Shown here: piece after piece, positions 17,136 to 24,642 of the stretch
Numbering within the stretch: the stretch's first letter is position 1
How the letters are laid out: each line of letters starts with the position of its first letter
Assembly: GCF_000877395.1 (NCBI RefSeq)
Contig: NZ_JYFE01000017.1
Location: 124,001 to 188,000, forward strand
Source: Jannaschia aquimarina
Lineage (GTDB): Bacteria; Pseudomonadota; Alphaproteobacteria; Rhodobacterales; Rhodobacteraceae
Length of the DNA: 64,000 nucleotides
Direction of reading: 5' to 3'
Program-made: the position numbers and the translations under genes
Notes under the pieces: model-generated
What the model saw: only the letters and a program-made list of their open reading frames with translations
Databases searched by the model: none
What the model was told of the DNA's origin: nothing

Positions 17136-17156
17136 CGATAATCGATAATTGATAGT
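17136..17156. repeat. Three 7-base direct repeats upstream of tctB
   Basis: CGATAAT (17136-17142) and CGATAAT (17143-17149) are identical and adjacent; TGATAGT (17150-17156) is a degenerate third copy. The stretch is strikingly AT-rich for this genome and lies 34-54 bases before the tctB ATG. It may contain -10-like sequence or a stacked binding site. Confidence 0.5.
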
Positions 17157-17189
17157 AGCGTCGGCCGGGAAACGTGTTGGGAGGCACGA

Positions 17190-17693
17190 ATGCCGGAACC
17201 GAAGCGAGTTCGGACAGCAGGGGAGAGAGGTGGGCCGGTCTCGGCGGGTCTTCTGTTCCACGGCATCGTCGCCGCGCTTTCGGCCGGTCTGTTTCTTTCG
17301 GTGCCCGCCCTCGTCGGCAATCCGGTCACCTTGTTCGGCGCGGCGCCCGAGGGCCTGTCCCCTGATGTGATGCCGCGCCTCGTCCTTGCCGGCGTCTTCG
17401 TCCTCGGCACGCTGGGCGCTCTGGCCGAGTGGCGGGAGGGCGGGGTGCGACCGGGCCTCCCATCGGTCAGGATGGCGATCACCGCGGCGGCCAGCTTCGC
17501 ATTCGCCGCAGCTTTGGTGCCGTTCGGTTTCCTGTTGGCCAGCGCGGCGATCGTCGCGGCGCTTGGGCTCTATCTCGGTGCGCGCCGCCCGATGCCGCTC
17601 CTGCTTGCCGCCGTGGTCGTGCCGGCTTTCGTCTATGTCGCATTCACGCGGGGATTGCACGTGGCGTTGCCCGCCGGCCCGCTGGGGTTCTGA
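17190..17693 (+). CDS. tctB: TTT transporter small membrane subunit TctB (system 1)
   Basis: 167 residues, four hydrophobic segments (about 19-45, 58-80, 95-120 and 128-160), the usual TctB size and pattern. The ATG at 17190 follows GGGAGG. With TctA and the periplasmic TctC it forms a secondary, ion-driven uptake system for a carboxylate-type solute. First gene of the cluster, divergent from the GntR regulator, and followed 3 bases later by tctA. Confidence 0.85.
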   Translation: MPEPKRVRTAGERGGPVSAGLLFHGIVAALSAGLFLSVPALVGNPVTLFGAAPEGLSPDVMPRLVLAGVFVLGTLGALAEWREGGVRPGLPSVRMAITAAASFAFAAALVPFGFLLASAAIVAALGLYLGARRPMPLLLAAVVVPAFVYVAFTRGLHVALPAGPLGF

Positions 17694-17696
17694 GCG

Positions 17697-19187
17697 ATGT
17701 GGGCCGAGCTTTTCTCGGGCCTCGAGATGGTCCTGCGCCCCGACACGGTGGCGATGACGGCGGCCGGGCTGCTGCTGGGGATCGCGGTCGGATCGCTGCC
17801 GGGCTTCACGACCGTGATGGCCATGGCGGTGCTGCTGCCGATCTCGTTCTTCCTCGATCCGCTGGTCGGAATCCCGTTCCTGATCGGCGTCTACAAGGGC
17901 GGCATCTACGGCGGCTCAATCCCGGCGATCCTGATTGGCGTGCCGGGCACCGGGGCTTCGGTCGCGACGACCTATGACGGCCCCGCGTTGGCACGGAAGG
18001 GCAAGTCGAAGAAGGCGCTGGAGATGGCGCTCTATGCGTCCGTCTTCGGCGATACGGCGTCGAGCCTCCTGACGATCCTGATGATCGGTCCCATCGCACT
18101 GGTCGCGATGCGGATCGGCCCGCCGGAACTGGCCGTGGTTCTGGCCGCCGCGATGGCGATCATCGCGGTGACGGCGAGCGGACCGGCGCGCAAGGGCATA
18201 CTTATGCTGGGCCTTGGATGCTTTGTCGCGCTGGTTGGGCAGGACCCGGTCCACGGCGTGAACCGCTTCACCTTCGACTTGTTCGCGCTCCAGGCCGGGA
18301 TCGACCTTCTGCCGCTCATCATCGGGCTCTTCGCCATTCCCGAGATCCTGCTCGCCGTCGAAGGCAAGCCGAAGGCCACCCCCGTCGCCCGTCCCGAAGG
18401 CGAGAGCCTGACCATGGCCGAGCTCCGCGCTTCGGGCCGCACGATCCTGCGCTCGACGGCGATCGGTGCGGGCATCGGCGCGATCCCGGGCGTAGGCCAG
18501 GTGGTTGCGGCCTTCATGGGGTACGCGGCCGCCCGCCGCGCGGCGCGCGACCCGTCCACGTTCGGGCATGGCGATCTGGACGGCGTTGCGGCGCCGGAGG
18601 CGGCCAACAACGCGGTCAACGGCCCGACCATGGTGCCGCTGCTGACGCTGGGCATCCCGGGCGACAACGTCACGGCGATCCTGCTGGGCGCCTTCGTGGC
18701 GCAGGGTCTGCGCCCCGGACCGCAGCTCTTCGCGACGGATGCGGCGACGATCTACGCGCTGCTCTTCTCGATGGTGATCGCCTGCATCCTGCTCTTGGTG
18801 CTGGGCCGCCTGACGATCCCGCTCTTCGCAAAGGTCGTCGCGATCCCGCGCGCCTACATGGTGCCGCTGACGCTCGTCTTCGCAGTGGCCGGGACCTACG
18901 TCTACCGCTCGAACCCCATGGATCTCGTGGTCCTGATGGGCTTCGGGCTGTTCGGCTACGCGGCCCGCAAGATGGCCTTCGACGTCACTCCGATGGTGAT
19001 GGGCTTCTTGCTGATAGGACCGTTCGAATACGCGGTCAGCCAGACGCTCTCGCTCTCGCGCGGGGATCTCGTCGGATACGTCGTGGCCGAGCGTCCCGTC
19101 ACCCTAATCCTGCTGGCGCTCATCGCCGCCGGGCTCGCTTTTATCGCGCTGCGCCGCAGGGGACCGCGCACCCCCGTCCAGACCTGA
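17697..19187 (+). CDS. tctA: TTT transporter large permease TctA (system 1)
   Basis: 496 residues, about 11-12 membrane helices. It carries the TctA motifs: LLLGIAVGSLPGFTTVMAMAVLLP near residues 24-50, YKGGIYGGSIPAILIGVPGTGAS near 65-90, and the repeat GAIPGVGQVVAAFMGYAAARRAA near 262-290, followed by EAANNAVNGPTMVPLLTLGIPGD. TctA is the transport channel that takes solute from TctC. It lies between tctB (3-base gap) and tctC (27-base gap). Confidence 0.93.
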   Translation: MWAELFSGLEMVLRPDTVAMTAAGLLLGIAVGSLPGFTTVMAMAVLLPISFFLDPLVGIPFLIGVYKGGIYGGSIPAILIGVPGTGASVATTYDGPALARKGKSKKALEMALYASVFGDTASSLLTILMIGPIALVAMRIGPPELAVVLAAAMAIIAVTASGPARKGILMLGLGCFVALVGQDPVHGVNRFTFDLFALQAGIDLLPLIIGLFAIPEILLAVEGKPKATPVARPEGESLTMAELRASGRTILRSTAIGAGIGAIPGVGQVVAAFMGYAAARRAARDPSTFGHGDLDGVAAPEAANNAVNGPTMVPLLTLGIPGDNVTAILLGAFVAQGLRPGPQLFATDAATIYALLFSMVIACILLLVLGRLTIPLFAKVVAIPRAYMVPLTLVFAVAGTYVYRSNPMDLVVLMGFGLFGYAARKMAFDVTPMVMGFLLIGPFEYAVSQTLSLSRGDLVGYVVAERPVTLILLALIAAGLAFIALRRRGPRTPVQT

Positions 19188-19214
19188 CACCGACACCCAA
19201 AGGGAGGAACGACC

Positions 19215-20174
19215 ATGCCATTCAAGACCTTCGCCAAGGGCCTCGCCGCCGGCCTCTTGGCCGCAGTGGCGGCCACCGCCGCACTGGCGGACTACCCCGA
19301 GAAACCGGTCACGATGATCATTCCGCTCGGCGCGGGAGGCAGTCATGACCTGAACGCGCGCGTCATCGCCAGCGTTCTGCCGACCTATCTGGGCCAACCG
19401 GTCATCGTGCAACTGATGCCCGGCTCCGCCGGTCAGATCGGTACGTCGGCCGCGGCCGAGGCTCCGGCGGATGGCTACACGATCCTCTTCACGCAGAACT
19501 TCATCGACCAACTCCAACAGCATGTCGCCGAACTGCCCTACGACCCGAACGAGGCCTTTGTCGCCGTCGCGCGGACCAACTTCGCCGCGCCGTCGGTCAT
19601 CGTGCGCAGCGACAGCGAATTCGCGACGATGGACGCCCTTCTGGCCAGCGCCAAGGCGGATCCCGGCGCGATGACGTTCGGCCATTCCGGAAACTGGGGC
19701 GCCTTCATGGTGCCGGGCGCGATGATGTTCAACGCGGCGGGCACAATGCCGACGCTGGTGCCGCACAAGGGGGGCGGCCCGGCGATGCAGGCGCTGCTGG
19801 CCGGCGATGTGGATGTCAGCCTGGCCTTCGATTCGGTCATCGCGAGCCAGGGCGACGCCGTGCGCCCGCTCCTGACGCTCGACCGCGAGGCGCATTACGA
19901 GGGCGTACCCACCGCCGCCGAGGCCGGGCTGGAAGGGCTCGAGGACACGTCGATCATGCATCGCGTCGTGCTCGTCCATCGGGATACGCCGCCCGAGGCG
20001 CTCGACAAGCTGCGCGCGGCTTTCGTCGCGATGCAGGAGGACAAGACCTACCAGAAGCTCCTGTCTTCGCTGGGCGAGAACGCCGCGTTCATGGGCGGGG
20101 CGGAGTACGAGCCGGTGCGCGCCGCGCAGGGCGAGGCCTACGGCACCCTCGTCCGCACGCTGACCGGACAGTGA
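19215..20174 (+). CDS. tctC: TTT transporter periplasmic binding protein TctC/Bug (system 1)
   Basis: 319 residues with a signal peptide cut near residue 25 (AALA|DYPEK). The mature protein starts YPEKPVTMIIPLGAGGSHDLNAR, the Bug/TctC opening, followed by PGSAGQIGTSAAAEAPADGYT and PHKGGGPAMQALLAGDVDVS. The pocket usually holds a carboxylate. The ATG at 19215 follows AGGGAGG. A stem-loop follows the gene, which may raise the level of this binding protein relative to the permease. Confidence 0.9.
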   Translation: MPFKTFAKGLAAGLLAAVAATAALADYPEKPVTMIIPLGAGGSHDLNARVIASVLPTYLGQPVIVQLMPGSAGQIGTSAAAEAPADGYTILFTQNFIDQLQQHVAELPYDPNEAFVAVARTNFAAPSVIVRSDSEFATMDALLASAKADPGAMTFGHSGNWGAFMVPGAMMFNAAGTMPTLVPHKGGGPAMQALLAGDVDVSLAFDSVIASQGDAVRPLLTLDREAHYEGVPTAAEAGLEGLEDTSIMHRVVLVHRDTPPEALDKLRAAFVAMQEDKTYQKLLSSLGENAAFMGGAEYEPVRAAQGEAYGTLVRTLTGQ

Positions 20175-20182
20175 CCACATCC

Positions 20183-20213
20183 GGGCGTCCGGCCGCCGGG
20201 CCGGTCGCCGCCC
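20183..20213 (+). terminator. Stem-loop after tctC-1, inside the cluster
   Basis: Inner stem CCGGCC / GGCCGG (20189-20194 and 20199-20204) with loop GCCG, and an outer stem GGGCG / CGCCC (20183-20187 and 20209-20213). No T tract follows, and the next gene starts at 20230. It is more likely an mRNA-stabilising or attenuating hairpin than a full stop. Confidence 0.45.
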
Positions 20214-20229
20214 GACCTCGGAGCGACAC

Positions 20230-21159
20230 ATGACCCTCACCCTCACCTTCGGCGGATACCAGGGCCCCGGCTCCGTCCATACCCGCGGTGGCCACGCGCT
20301 GGCCGACGAGGTCGCGCGCCGGACGGGCGGACAGATCGTCCTGCGGTTCCAAGAGAACGTGACCGACGGGGGGCGGCCCGCGACGGACCTGTTGACGGAG
20401 GTCGAGGCGGGCGAGATGGACGGCTGCTACTTCGCCTCGTCCTATCTGGCCGGTCGGATCCCGGAACTGGAGGTGCTGGACCAGCATTTCCGCGTCCCGG
20501 ACCGGGCCGAGGCCTATGCGCGGCTTGACGGCGCGTTGGGTGACCGCCTCGCATCGCTGATTGCGGCGCGGACGGGCTTCACGGTGCTGGGCTGGTGGGA
20601 CAACGGGTTCCGCCACATCTCGGCCGCCGTCCCACTTCTGGCGCCGGAAGCGTGTAGCGGACTCACGATCCGCACCCTGTCGAGCGACCAGCACGAGATC
20701 GCGTTCCAGGCTCTCGGCTTCCGGACGCGGCGGACCGATGTCCGCGACCTCGCCGCGGCGGTGCGCGACGGGACGGTCGACGCTCAGGAGAACCCGCTCA
20801 CCAACATCTACAATTTCGGCCTGCACGAAACCCATCGTCACGTCGTTCTGACGCGCCACCTGCTCGGCGTGGCGCCGGTCCTCTTCAACGCGGCGCGCCT
20901 CGCCGCGCTTTCTGCGGACCTCCGCACGCGGCTTGCCGAGGCCGTCGCCGCCGCCACCGAGGCGCAGCGGCGCTTCGCCACCGAGGACGACGCCGCCTGC
21001 GCTGCCGCCCTGCGCGCCGAGGGCGTCACGCTCCACGACCTGACCGATGCCGAGCGGGCCCGCTTCGCCGCGGCCGTCGCCCCGGCGGTCGACCGGCTGC
21101 GCGCGCGGATCCCCCGCGACCTCCTCGCCCTCTTCGACGCCGACATGGCGCCCGCCTGA
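20230..21159 (+). CDS. TRAP DctP-type solute-binding protein without signal peptide
   Basis: 309 residues with the fold pattern of TRAP periplasmic binding proteins: TLTFGGYQGPGSVHTRGGHALADEVAR at the start, the ligand-arginine segment GLTIRTLSS near 155, and QENPLTNIYNFGLHETHRHVVLTRH near 195-225. It begins directly with the first beta strand, MTLTLTFGG, and has no hydrophobic signal. The ATG at 20230 follows CGGAG, and no upstream in-frame start restores a signal. No dctQ/dctM genes are adjacent; it is flanked by TTT and enzyme genes. It may bind the pathway's solute or an intermediate in the cytoplasm, but this is inference. Confidence 0.82.
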   Translation: MTLTLTFGGYQGPGSVHTRGGHALADEVARRTGGQIVLRFQENVTDGGRPATDLLTEVEAGEMDGCYFASSYLAGRIPELEVLDQHFRVPDRAEAYARLDGALGDRLASLIAARTGFTVLGWWDNGFRHISAAVPLLAPEACSGLTIRTLSSDQHEIAFQALGFRTRRTDVRDLAAAVRDGTVDAQENPLTNIYNFGLHETHRHVVLTRHLLGVAPVLFNAARLAALSADLRTRLAEAVAAATEAQRRFATEDDAACAAALRAEGVTLHDLTDAERARFAAAVAPAVDRLRARIPRDLLALFDADMAPA

Positions 21160-21178
21160 CAGACCGAAAGGATCCGAC

Positions 21179-22330
21179 ATGCCCGATTCCGGCCTCATGC
21201 CAGAGCCCAGCCTCACCGTTCCCGAGACGATGCGCGCCTGGGTCCTCGGCGGCCCCGACGAGATGCGCCTGACCGAGAAGCCTGTGCCCGTGCCCGGCCG
21301 CGGCGAAGTGCTGATCCGCATCGACGCCGTCGCGATCTGCGCCACCGATCTGGAGATCATCCATTACGGCACGCCAGCGTTGGTCGACGGAGAGCCCCCA
21401 TTCAACAAGGACTTCACCATCGGGCACGAATACATGGGGACCGTTGCTGCCCTCGGCCCCGGCGTGGACGAGGTGGCGGTGGGCCAGCGCGTGACGGTCG
21501 AGGTCCATGCCGGCTGCGGTCAATGCAAGCGGTGTCGGCAGGGCATGTACACGTCCTGTCACAATTACGGGCAGCGCGCGAAAGGACATAGGGCGAATGG
21601 CTTCACCACCGACGGGGGCTTCGCGGAATATGCCGTGAACCACGTGAACACGATCATCCCCGTCCCCGATCGGATGACCGACGAGGAAGCGACACTGGTG
21701 GTCACGGCGGGGACGTCGATGTACGGGCTGACCGAGCTGGGCGGCTTGGTCGCGGGCGAGAGCTGCGTCGTCTCGGGGCCCGGAGCAATCGGGCTGCTGG
21801 CGGTGGCCGTGGCGCGCAGCCTGGGCGCCTATCCGGTGATCCTGACAGGCACCCGCGAAAGCCGGTTGGAGATCGGCCGCAAGCTTGGCGCCACCCACAC
21901 GGTGAATGTCCGCGAGGCCGACACCGTCGAGGCGGTCCGCGCCATCGTCGGCGACAAGGGCGCCGACTACGTTATCGAGTGCGCCGGGACAGAGGCCGCG
22001 ATCAACGACGCGATCCGCATGACGAACCGGGGTGGAAAGGTCTGTCTTGCGGGCTTCCCGCACGACATGGCGACCGTGGACCTGCCGCATGTCGTGAAGA
22101 ACAACATCTACCTCTACGGCATCCGGGGCGAGGGCCGCTCGGCCACTCATCGCGCGATGCAGCTGATGGCCGACCGCCGCTTCGATGCGACGCTGATCCA
22201 CACCCACACCTTCGCGCTCCAGGACCTGCCCGAGGCGCTGCGCCACGCGCGCGAGCGGGTGGACGATGCGATCAAGGTCGTCGTGAAGGCCCGCGGCGCC
22301 GCCGCATTGTGTCAGGAGGCCGCGGAATGA
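21179..22330 (+). CDS. Zinc-dependent alcohol/polyol dehydrogenase (MDR family)
   Basis: 383 residues of the medium-chain dehydrogenase family. Catalytic-zinc ligands lie in AICATDLEII (Cys, about 52) and FTIGHEYMG (His-Glu, about 82). The structural-zinc loop is CGQCKRCRQGMYTSC (about 109-123) with four cysteines. The NAD(P)-binding motif is VVSGPGAIGLLAVAVARSLGA (about 197-217). Its nearest look is threonine/sorbitol-type dehydrogenase; the substrate is not assigned. The ATG at 21179 follows AAAGGA. The stop overlaps the next gene by ATGA, so it is coupled to the DapA-family enzyme and probably acts in the same pathway. Confidence 0.88.
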   Translation: MPDSGLMPEPSLTVPETMRAWVLGGPDEMRLTEKPVPVPGRGEVLIRIDAVAICATDLEIIHYGTPALVDGEPPFNKDFTIGHEYMGTVAALGPGVDEVAVGQRVTVEVHAGCGQCKRCRQGMYTSCHNYGQRAKGHRANGFTTDGGFAEYAVNHVNTIIPVPDRMTDEEATLVVTAGTSMYGLTELGGLVAGESCVVSGPGAIGLLAVAVARSLGAYPVILTGTRESRLEIGRKLGATHTVNVREADTVEAVRAIVGDKGADYVIECAGTEAAINDAIRMTNRGGKVCLAGFPHDMATVDLPHVVKNNIYLYGIRGEGRSATHRAMQLMADRRFDATLIHTHTFALQDLPEALRHARERVDDAIKVVVKARGAAALCQEAAE

Positions 22331-23247
22331 AGGCCCGCAGAGGCGTCTACGCCGCCGCCATCACGCCGCTTGGTCCCGACGGCCGCCCGGACACAGGGAA
22401 GCTCGTCGCGTATTGCAAGCGGCTGATCGCGGACGGGCTCGACGGGGTGGCCCCGGTGGGGACCACCTCCGAGGGCAACTCGACCCCGATGGACTGGCGG
22501 CTCCGCCTGCCGGAGGCGCTGGCCGAGGGTGGGATCGCAGGGGACCGCGTGATCCTCGGCACCGGCGCCTGCGCGATGGACGACGCGGCGGCCCTGTCGA
22601 AGGCGGCGCTCGACGCGGGCTTCCCGAACGTGCTGGTCCTGCCGCCGTTCTATTACAAGAACGTCAGCGATGAGGGCCTCTTCGCCGCGTACGCGCGGCT
22701 CATCGAGAGGGTCGGGTCCGACGCCCTGCGCGTCTACCTCTACCATTTCCCGCAGATGTCCCAGACCCCGATCTCGGTGGCGCTGGTCCAGCGGCTCAAG
22801 GCCGCGTTCGGGCCCGTGATCGCAGGCCTCAAGGACAGCTCCGGCGATTACGCGGGCAGCCTCGCCTTCGCCGAAGCGGCGGACGACTTCGATGTCTTCC
22901 CATCCAACGAGGGCGTTCTCGTCGACGCCCTGGCGCGGGGCTGCGGCGGGGTGATCTCGGCAACGACCCAGGTCGCTCCGGGCCTCGTGCGTCGCACGCT
23001 GGAGGCCTCTGGCGCGGATCGAGACCGCCTCCAAGCGCTGCTTACAGAGGTCCGGAAGGCGGTCTCGGCCTACCAGCTCATGGCGGCCGTGAAGGAGGTC
23101 GAGGCGCTCCGCTCCGGCGATCCGGCCTGGCGCGCCGTCTTGCCGCCGCTCGTGTCTCTGACCGAGGCGCAGCGCGCGGGTCTCGCCCGCGACCTCGCGG
23201 CCCTGCCCGCCGAAGCGGGCATCGCGACCCAGATCGAACCCGCCTGA
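22327..23247 (+). CDS. DapA/dihydrodipicolinate-synthase-family lyase or aldolase
   Basis: 306 residues, a TIM-barrel Schiff-base enzyme. The family motif VGTTSEG is at 44-50, the catalytic Tyr at 139 in YLYHFP, and the Schiff-base Lys at 169 in AGLKDSSGD. True DapA is usually about 290 residues and sits elsewhere. The catabolic setting suggests a 2-keto acid aldolase or dehydratase instead, such as the KDG or 4-hydroxy-2-oxoglutarate group, but the substrate cannot be fixed. The ATG at 22327 overlaps the dehydrogenase stop. Confidence 0.88.
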   Translation: MKARRGVYAAAITPLGPDGRPDTGKLVAYCKRLIADGLDGVAPVGTTSEGNSTPMDWRLRLPEALAEGGIAGDRVILGTGACAMDDAAALSKAALDAGFPNVLVLPPFYYKNVSDEGLFAAYARLIERVGSDALRVYLYHFPQMSQTPISVALVQRLKAAFGPVIAGLKDSSGDYAGSLAFAEAADDFDVFPSNEGVLVDALARGCGGVISATTQVAPGLVRRTLEASGADRDRLQALLTEVRKAVSAYQLMAAVKEVEALRSGDPAWRAVLPPLVSLTEAQRAGLARDLAALPAEAGIATQIEPA

Positions 23248-23260
23248 GAGGAGACGAGAC

Positions 23261-23710
23261 ATGTCCAATATCGAAGTGCTGGAACGCCCCTCCGACGGCG
23301 ACAACCCCCGCGCCCACTGGCCGCAGGCGATGCAGGACGAGTTGGCCGAGGGCCATGCCAACGGCGTCGTCGGCTCGATCCTCGTCAGCGAGACAGACCG
23401 CGTCCGGGTCTGGCACCTGCACCTGCCGCCGGGCAAGCGGTGCGCGTTCCATACCCATGTGCTGAACTACTTCTGGTCCTGTCACAGTCACGGAACGGCG
23501 CGCGGATATTACGATGATGGCCGCATTCAGGACGTGCGGCACTATCCGGGCGAGACGAAGCATTTCGAGTTCCCGAAGGGGACCAGCTTCACCCATTCCG
23601 TCGAGAATGTCGGCGAAACCGACCTGCTCTTCACCACCGTCGAGTTTCTCGACAGCCCCAACGACCCGCTGCCGATCCCCGACAGCGCGCGTCTGGTGCA
23701 TCCCGACTGA
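23261..23710 (+). CDS. Cupin-domain protein
   Basis: 149 residues, one cupin barrel. The metal-site pattern is visible in HLPPGKRCAFHTHVLNYFWSCHSHG (His at about 66-68 and 76) and FEFPKGTSFTHSVENVG (His at 114). It is probably a small metal-dependent enzyme, isomerase or sensor. It follows the DapA-family gene after a 13-base gap with GAGGAGA. The role in the pathway is unknown; it could isomerise or decarboxylate a pathway acid. Confidence 0.75.
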   Translation: MSNIEVLERPSDGDNPRAHWPQAMQDELAEGHANGVVGSILVSETDRVRVWHLHLPPGKRCAFHTHVLNYFWSCHSHGTARGYYDDGRIQDVRHYPGETKHFEFPKGTSFTHSVENVGETDLLFTTVEFLDSPNDPLPIPDSARLVHPD

Positions 23711-23774
23711 GGGACGCATCCAACCGGCCGCCCGGGAGGAGACCATAGGCGGCCCCGAACGACCGGAGACGACG

Positions 23775-24584
23775 ATGACCAGATACTCGAACCCCCTTGG
23801 GGGACTGGCGGCGGCGTGCCTGCTGGCAGCCCCTGCCTTGGCCGACGTGGAGTTGAAGGACGGCACGATCCTGTCCGACGCGCCGACCTTCATTGTGACC
23901 TATATCGAGGGCGACGCCGCGCGCGCCGACGAGATGCTCTCGCTGATCAAGGGACAGGCCGAGGCGAGCGCAGGCCATGACGGGCTCCTGCGGTTCGAGG
24001 GCCTGCAGCGGATGGGCCAGCCCGGCCATTTCGTGATCCTGGAGGCCTGGGAGGGCCCGGAGGCCCGGGCCGCCCACGCGGCCGCGCCCGAGACGGTTGC
24101 CTTCCGCGAGGCTTTGGAGCCGATGCTCTACGCCCCCTACGACGAGCGTCCGCATGTCGGGCTGGTGGCCGCCAGCCTCTCCGAGATGCCTGCGGGCGAT
24201 GCCGACACCGTCTATGTCGTCACCCATGCCGATATCATTCCACCCGAACAGTTCGCCCCGTGCGAGCGGCAGGTGAACCCCGCCGGGCCCTGCGGCAACG
24301 ACATGCTGACCGCCCTCGCCGAGTTCAGTCGCGATCACGACGGAAACATGCGCTACGATGTGCTGACCCAGTCCAACCGCTCGAACCACATGAGCGTGGT
24401 CGAGATGTGGACCGACGCCGCCGCGCAGGCCGCCCACCAGATGACACCCGAGAAGAAGGCGTTCCGCAACGAGCTGTCGGGCATCCCGGCCGAGGGCGGC
24501 GTGAACCCCGATCCGCAATTCGTCCTGAACATGCTGACCGGCAGCCTGTGGGACGAGCGGCTCTACACCCTCGTGACCGACTGA
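23775..24584 (+). CDS. Exported protein with two ABM (antibiotic biosynthesis monooxygenase-like) domains
   Basis: 269 residues from the ATG at 23775. The signal peptide ends at about residue 23 (AAPALA|DVELKDG). Two copies of the ABM-like ferredoxin fold follow. The first spans about 35-120 and contains FIVTYIEGDAARADEMLSLI and HFVILEAWEGPEARAAH. The second spans about 140-235 and contains VYVVTHADIIPPEQF, NHMSVVEMWTDAAAQAAHQ and KKAFRNELS. Two cysteines (QVNPAGPCGND and CERQ) may form a disulphide. ABM proteins are normally cytoplasmic small monooxygenases, so a secreted tandem form in a transport cluster is unusual. It precedes the second TTT system. Confidence 0.75.
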   Translation: MTRYSNPLGGLAAACLLAAPALADVELKDGTILSDAPTFIVTYIEGDAARADEMLSLIKGQAEASAGHDGLLRFEGLQRMGQPGHFVILEAWEGPEARAAHAAAPETVAFREALEPMLYAPYDERPHVGLVAASLSEMPAGDADTVYVVTHADIIPPEQFAPCERQVNPAGPCGNDMLTALAEFSRDHDGNMRYDVLTQSNRSNHMSVVEMWTDAAAQAAHQMTPEKKAFRNELSGIPAEGGVNPDPQFVLNMLTGSLWDERLYTLVTD

Positions 24585-24591
24585 CGATCGC

Positions 24592-24618
24592 GGCCCCGCG
24601 CCGGGTGGGCGCGGGGCC
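24592..24618 (+). terminator. Strong GC stem-loop between the ABM gene and tctC-2
   Basis: Perfect 11-base inverted repeat GGCCCCGCGCC / GGCGCGGGGCC (24592-24602 and 24608-24618) with a five-base loop, nine bases after the ABM stop. There is no T tract. It divides the cluster into 17190-24584 and 24643-27744 and may act as an attenuator or processing/stability element. Confidence 0.55.
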
Positions 24619-24642
24619 TCCAGAGACCGGAGGAGACCCAGA

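Noticed and set aside
13809-17190. Possible integration of the double-TTT cluster at tRNA-Gly as a genomic island
   Set aside because: No integrase, no direct repeat of the tRNA 3' end seen, and two ordinary genes lie between the tRNA and the cluster.
22327-23247. Calling the DapA-family gene true dihydrodipicolinate synthase
   Set aside because: Catalytic residues are shared across the whole family and the catabolic setting with transporters argues against lysine synthesis.
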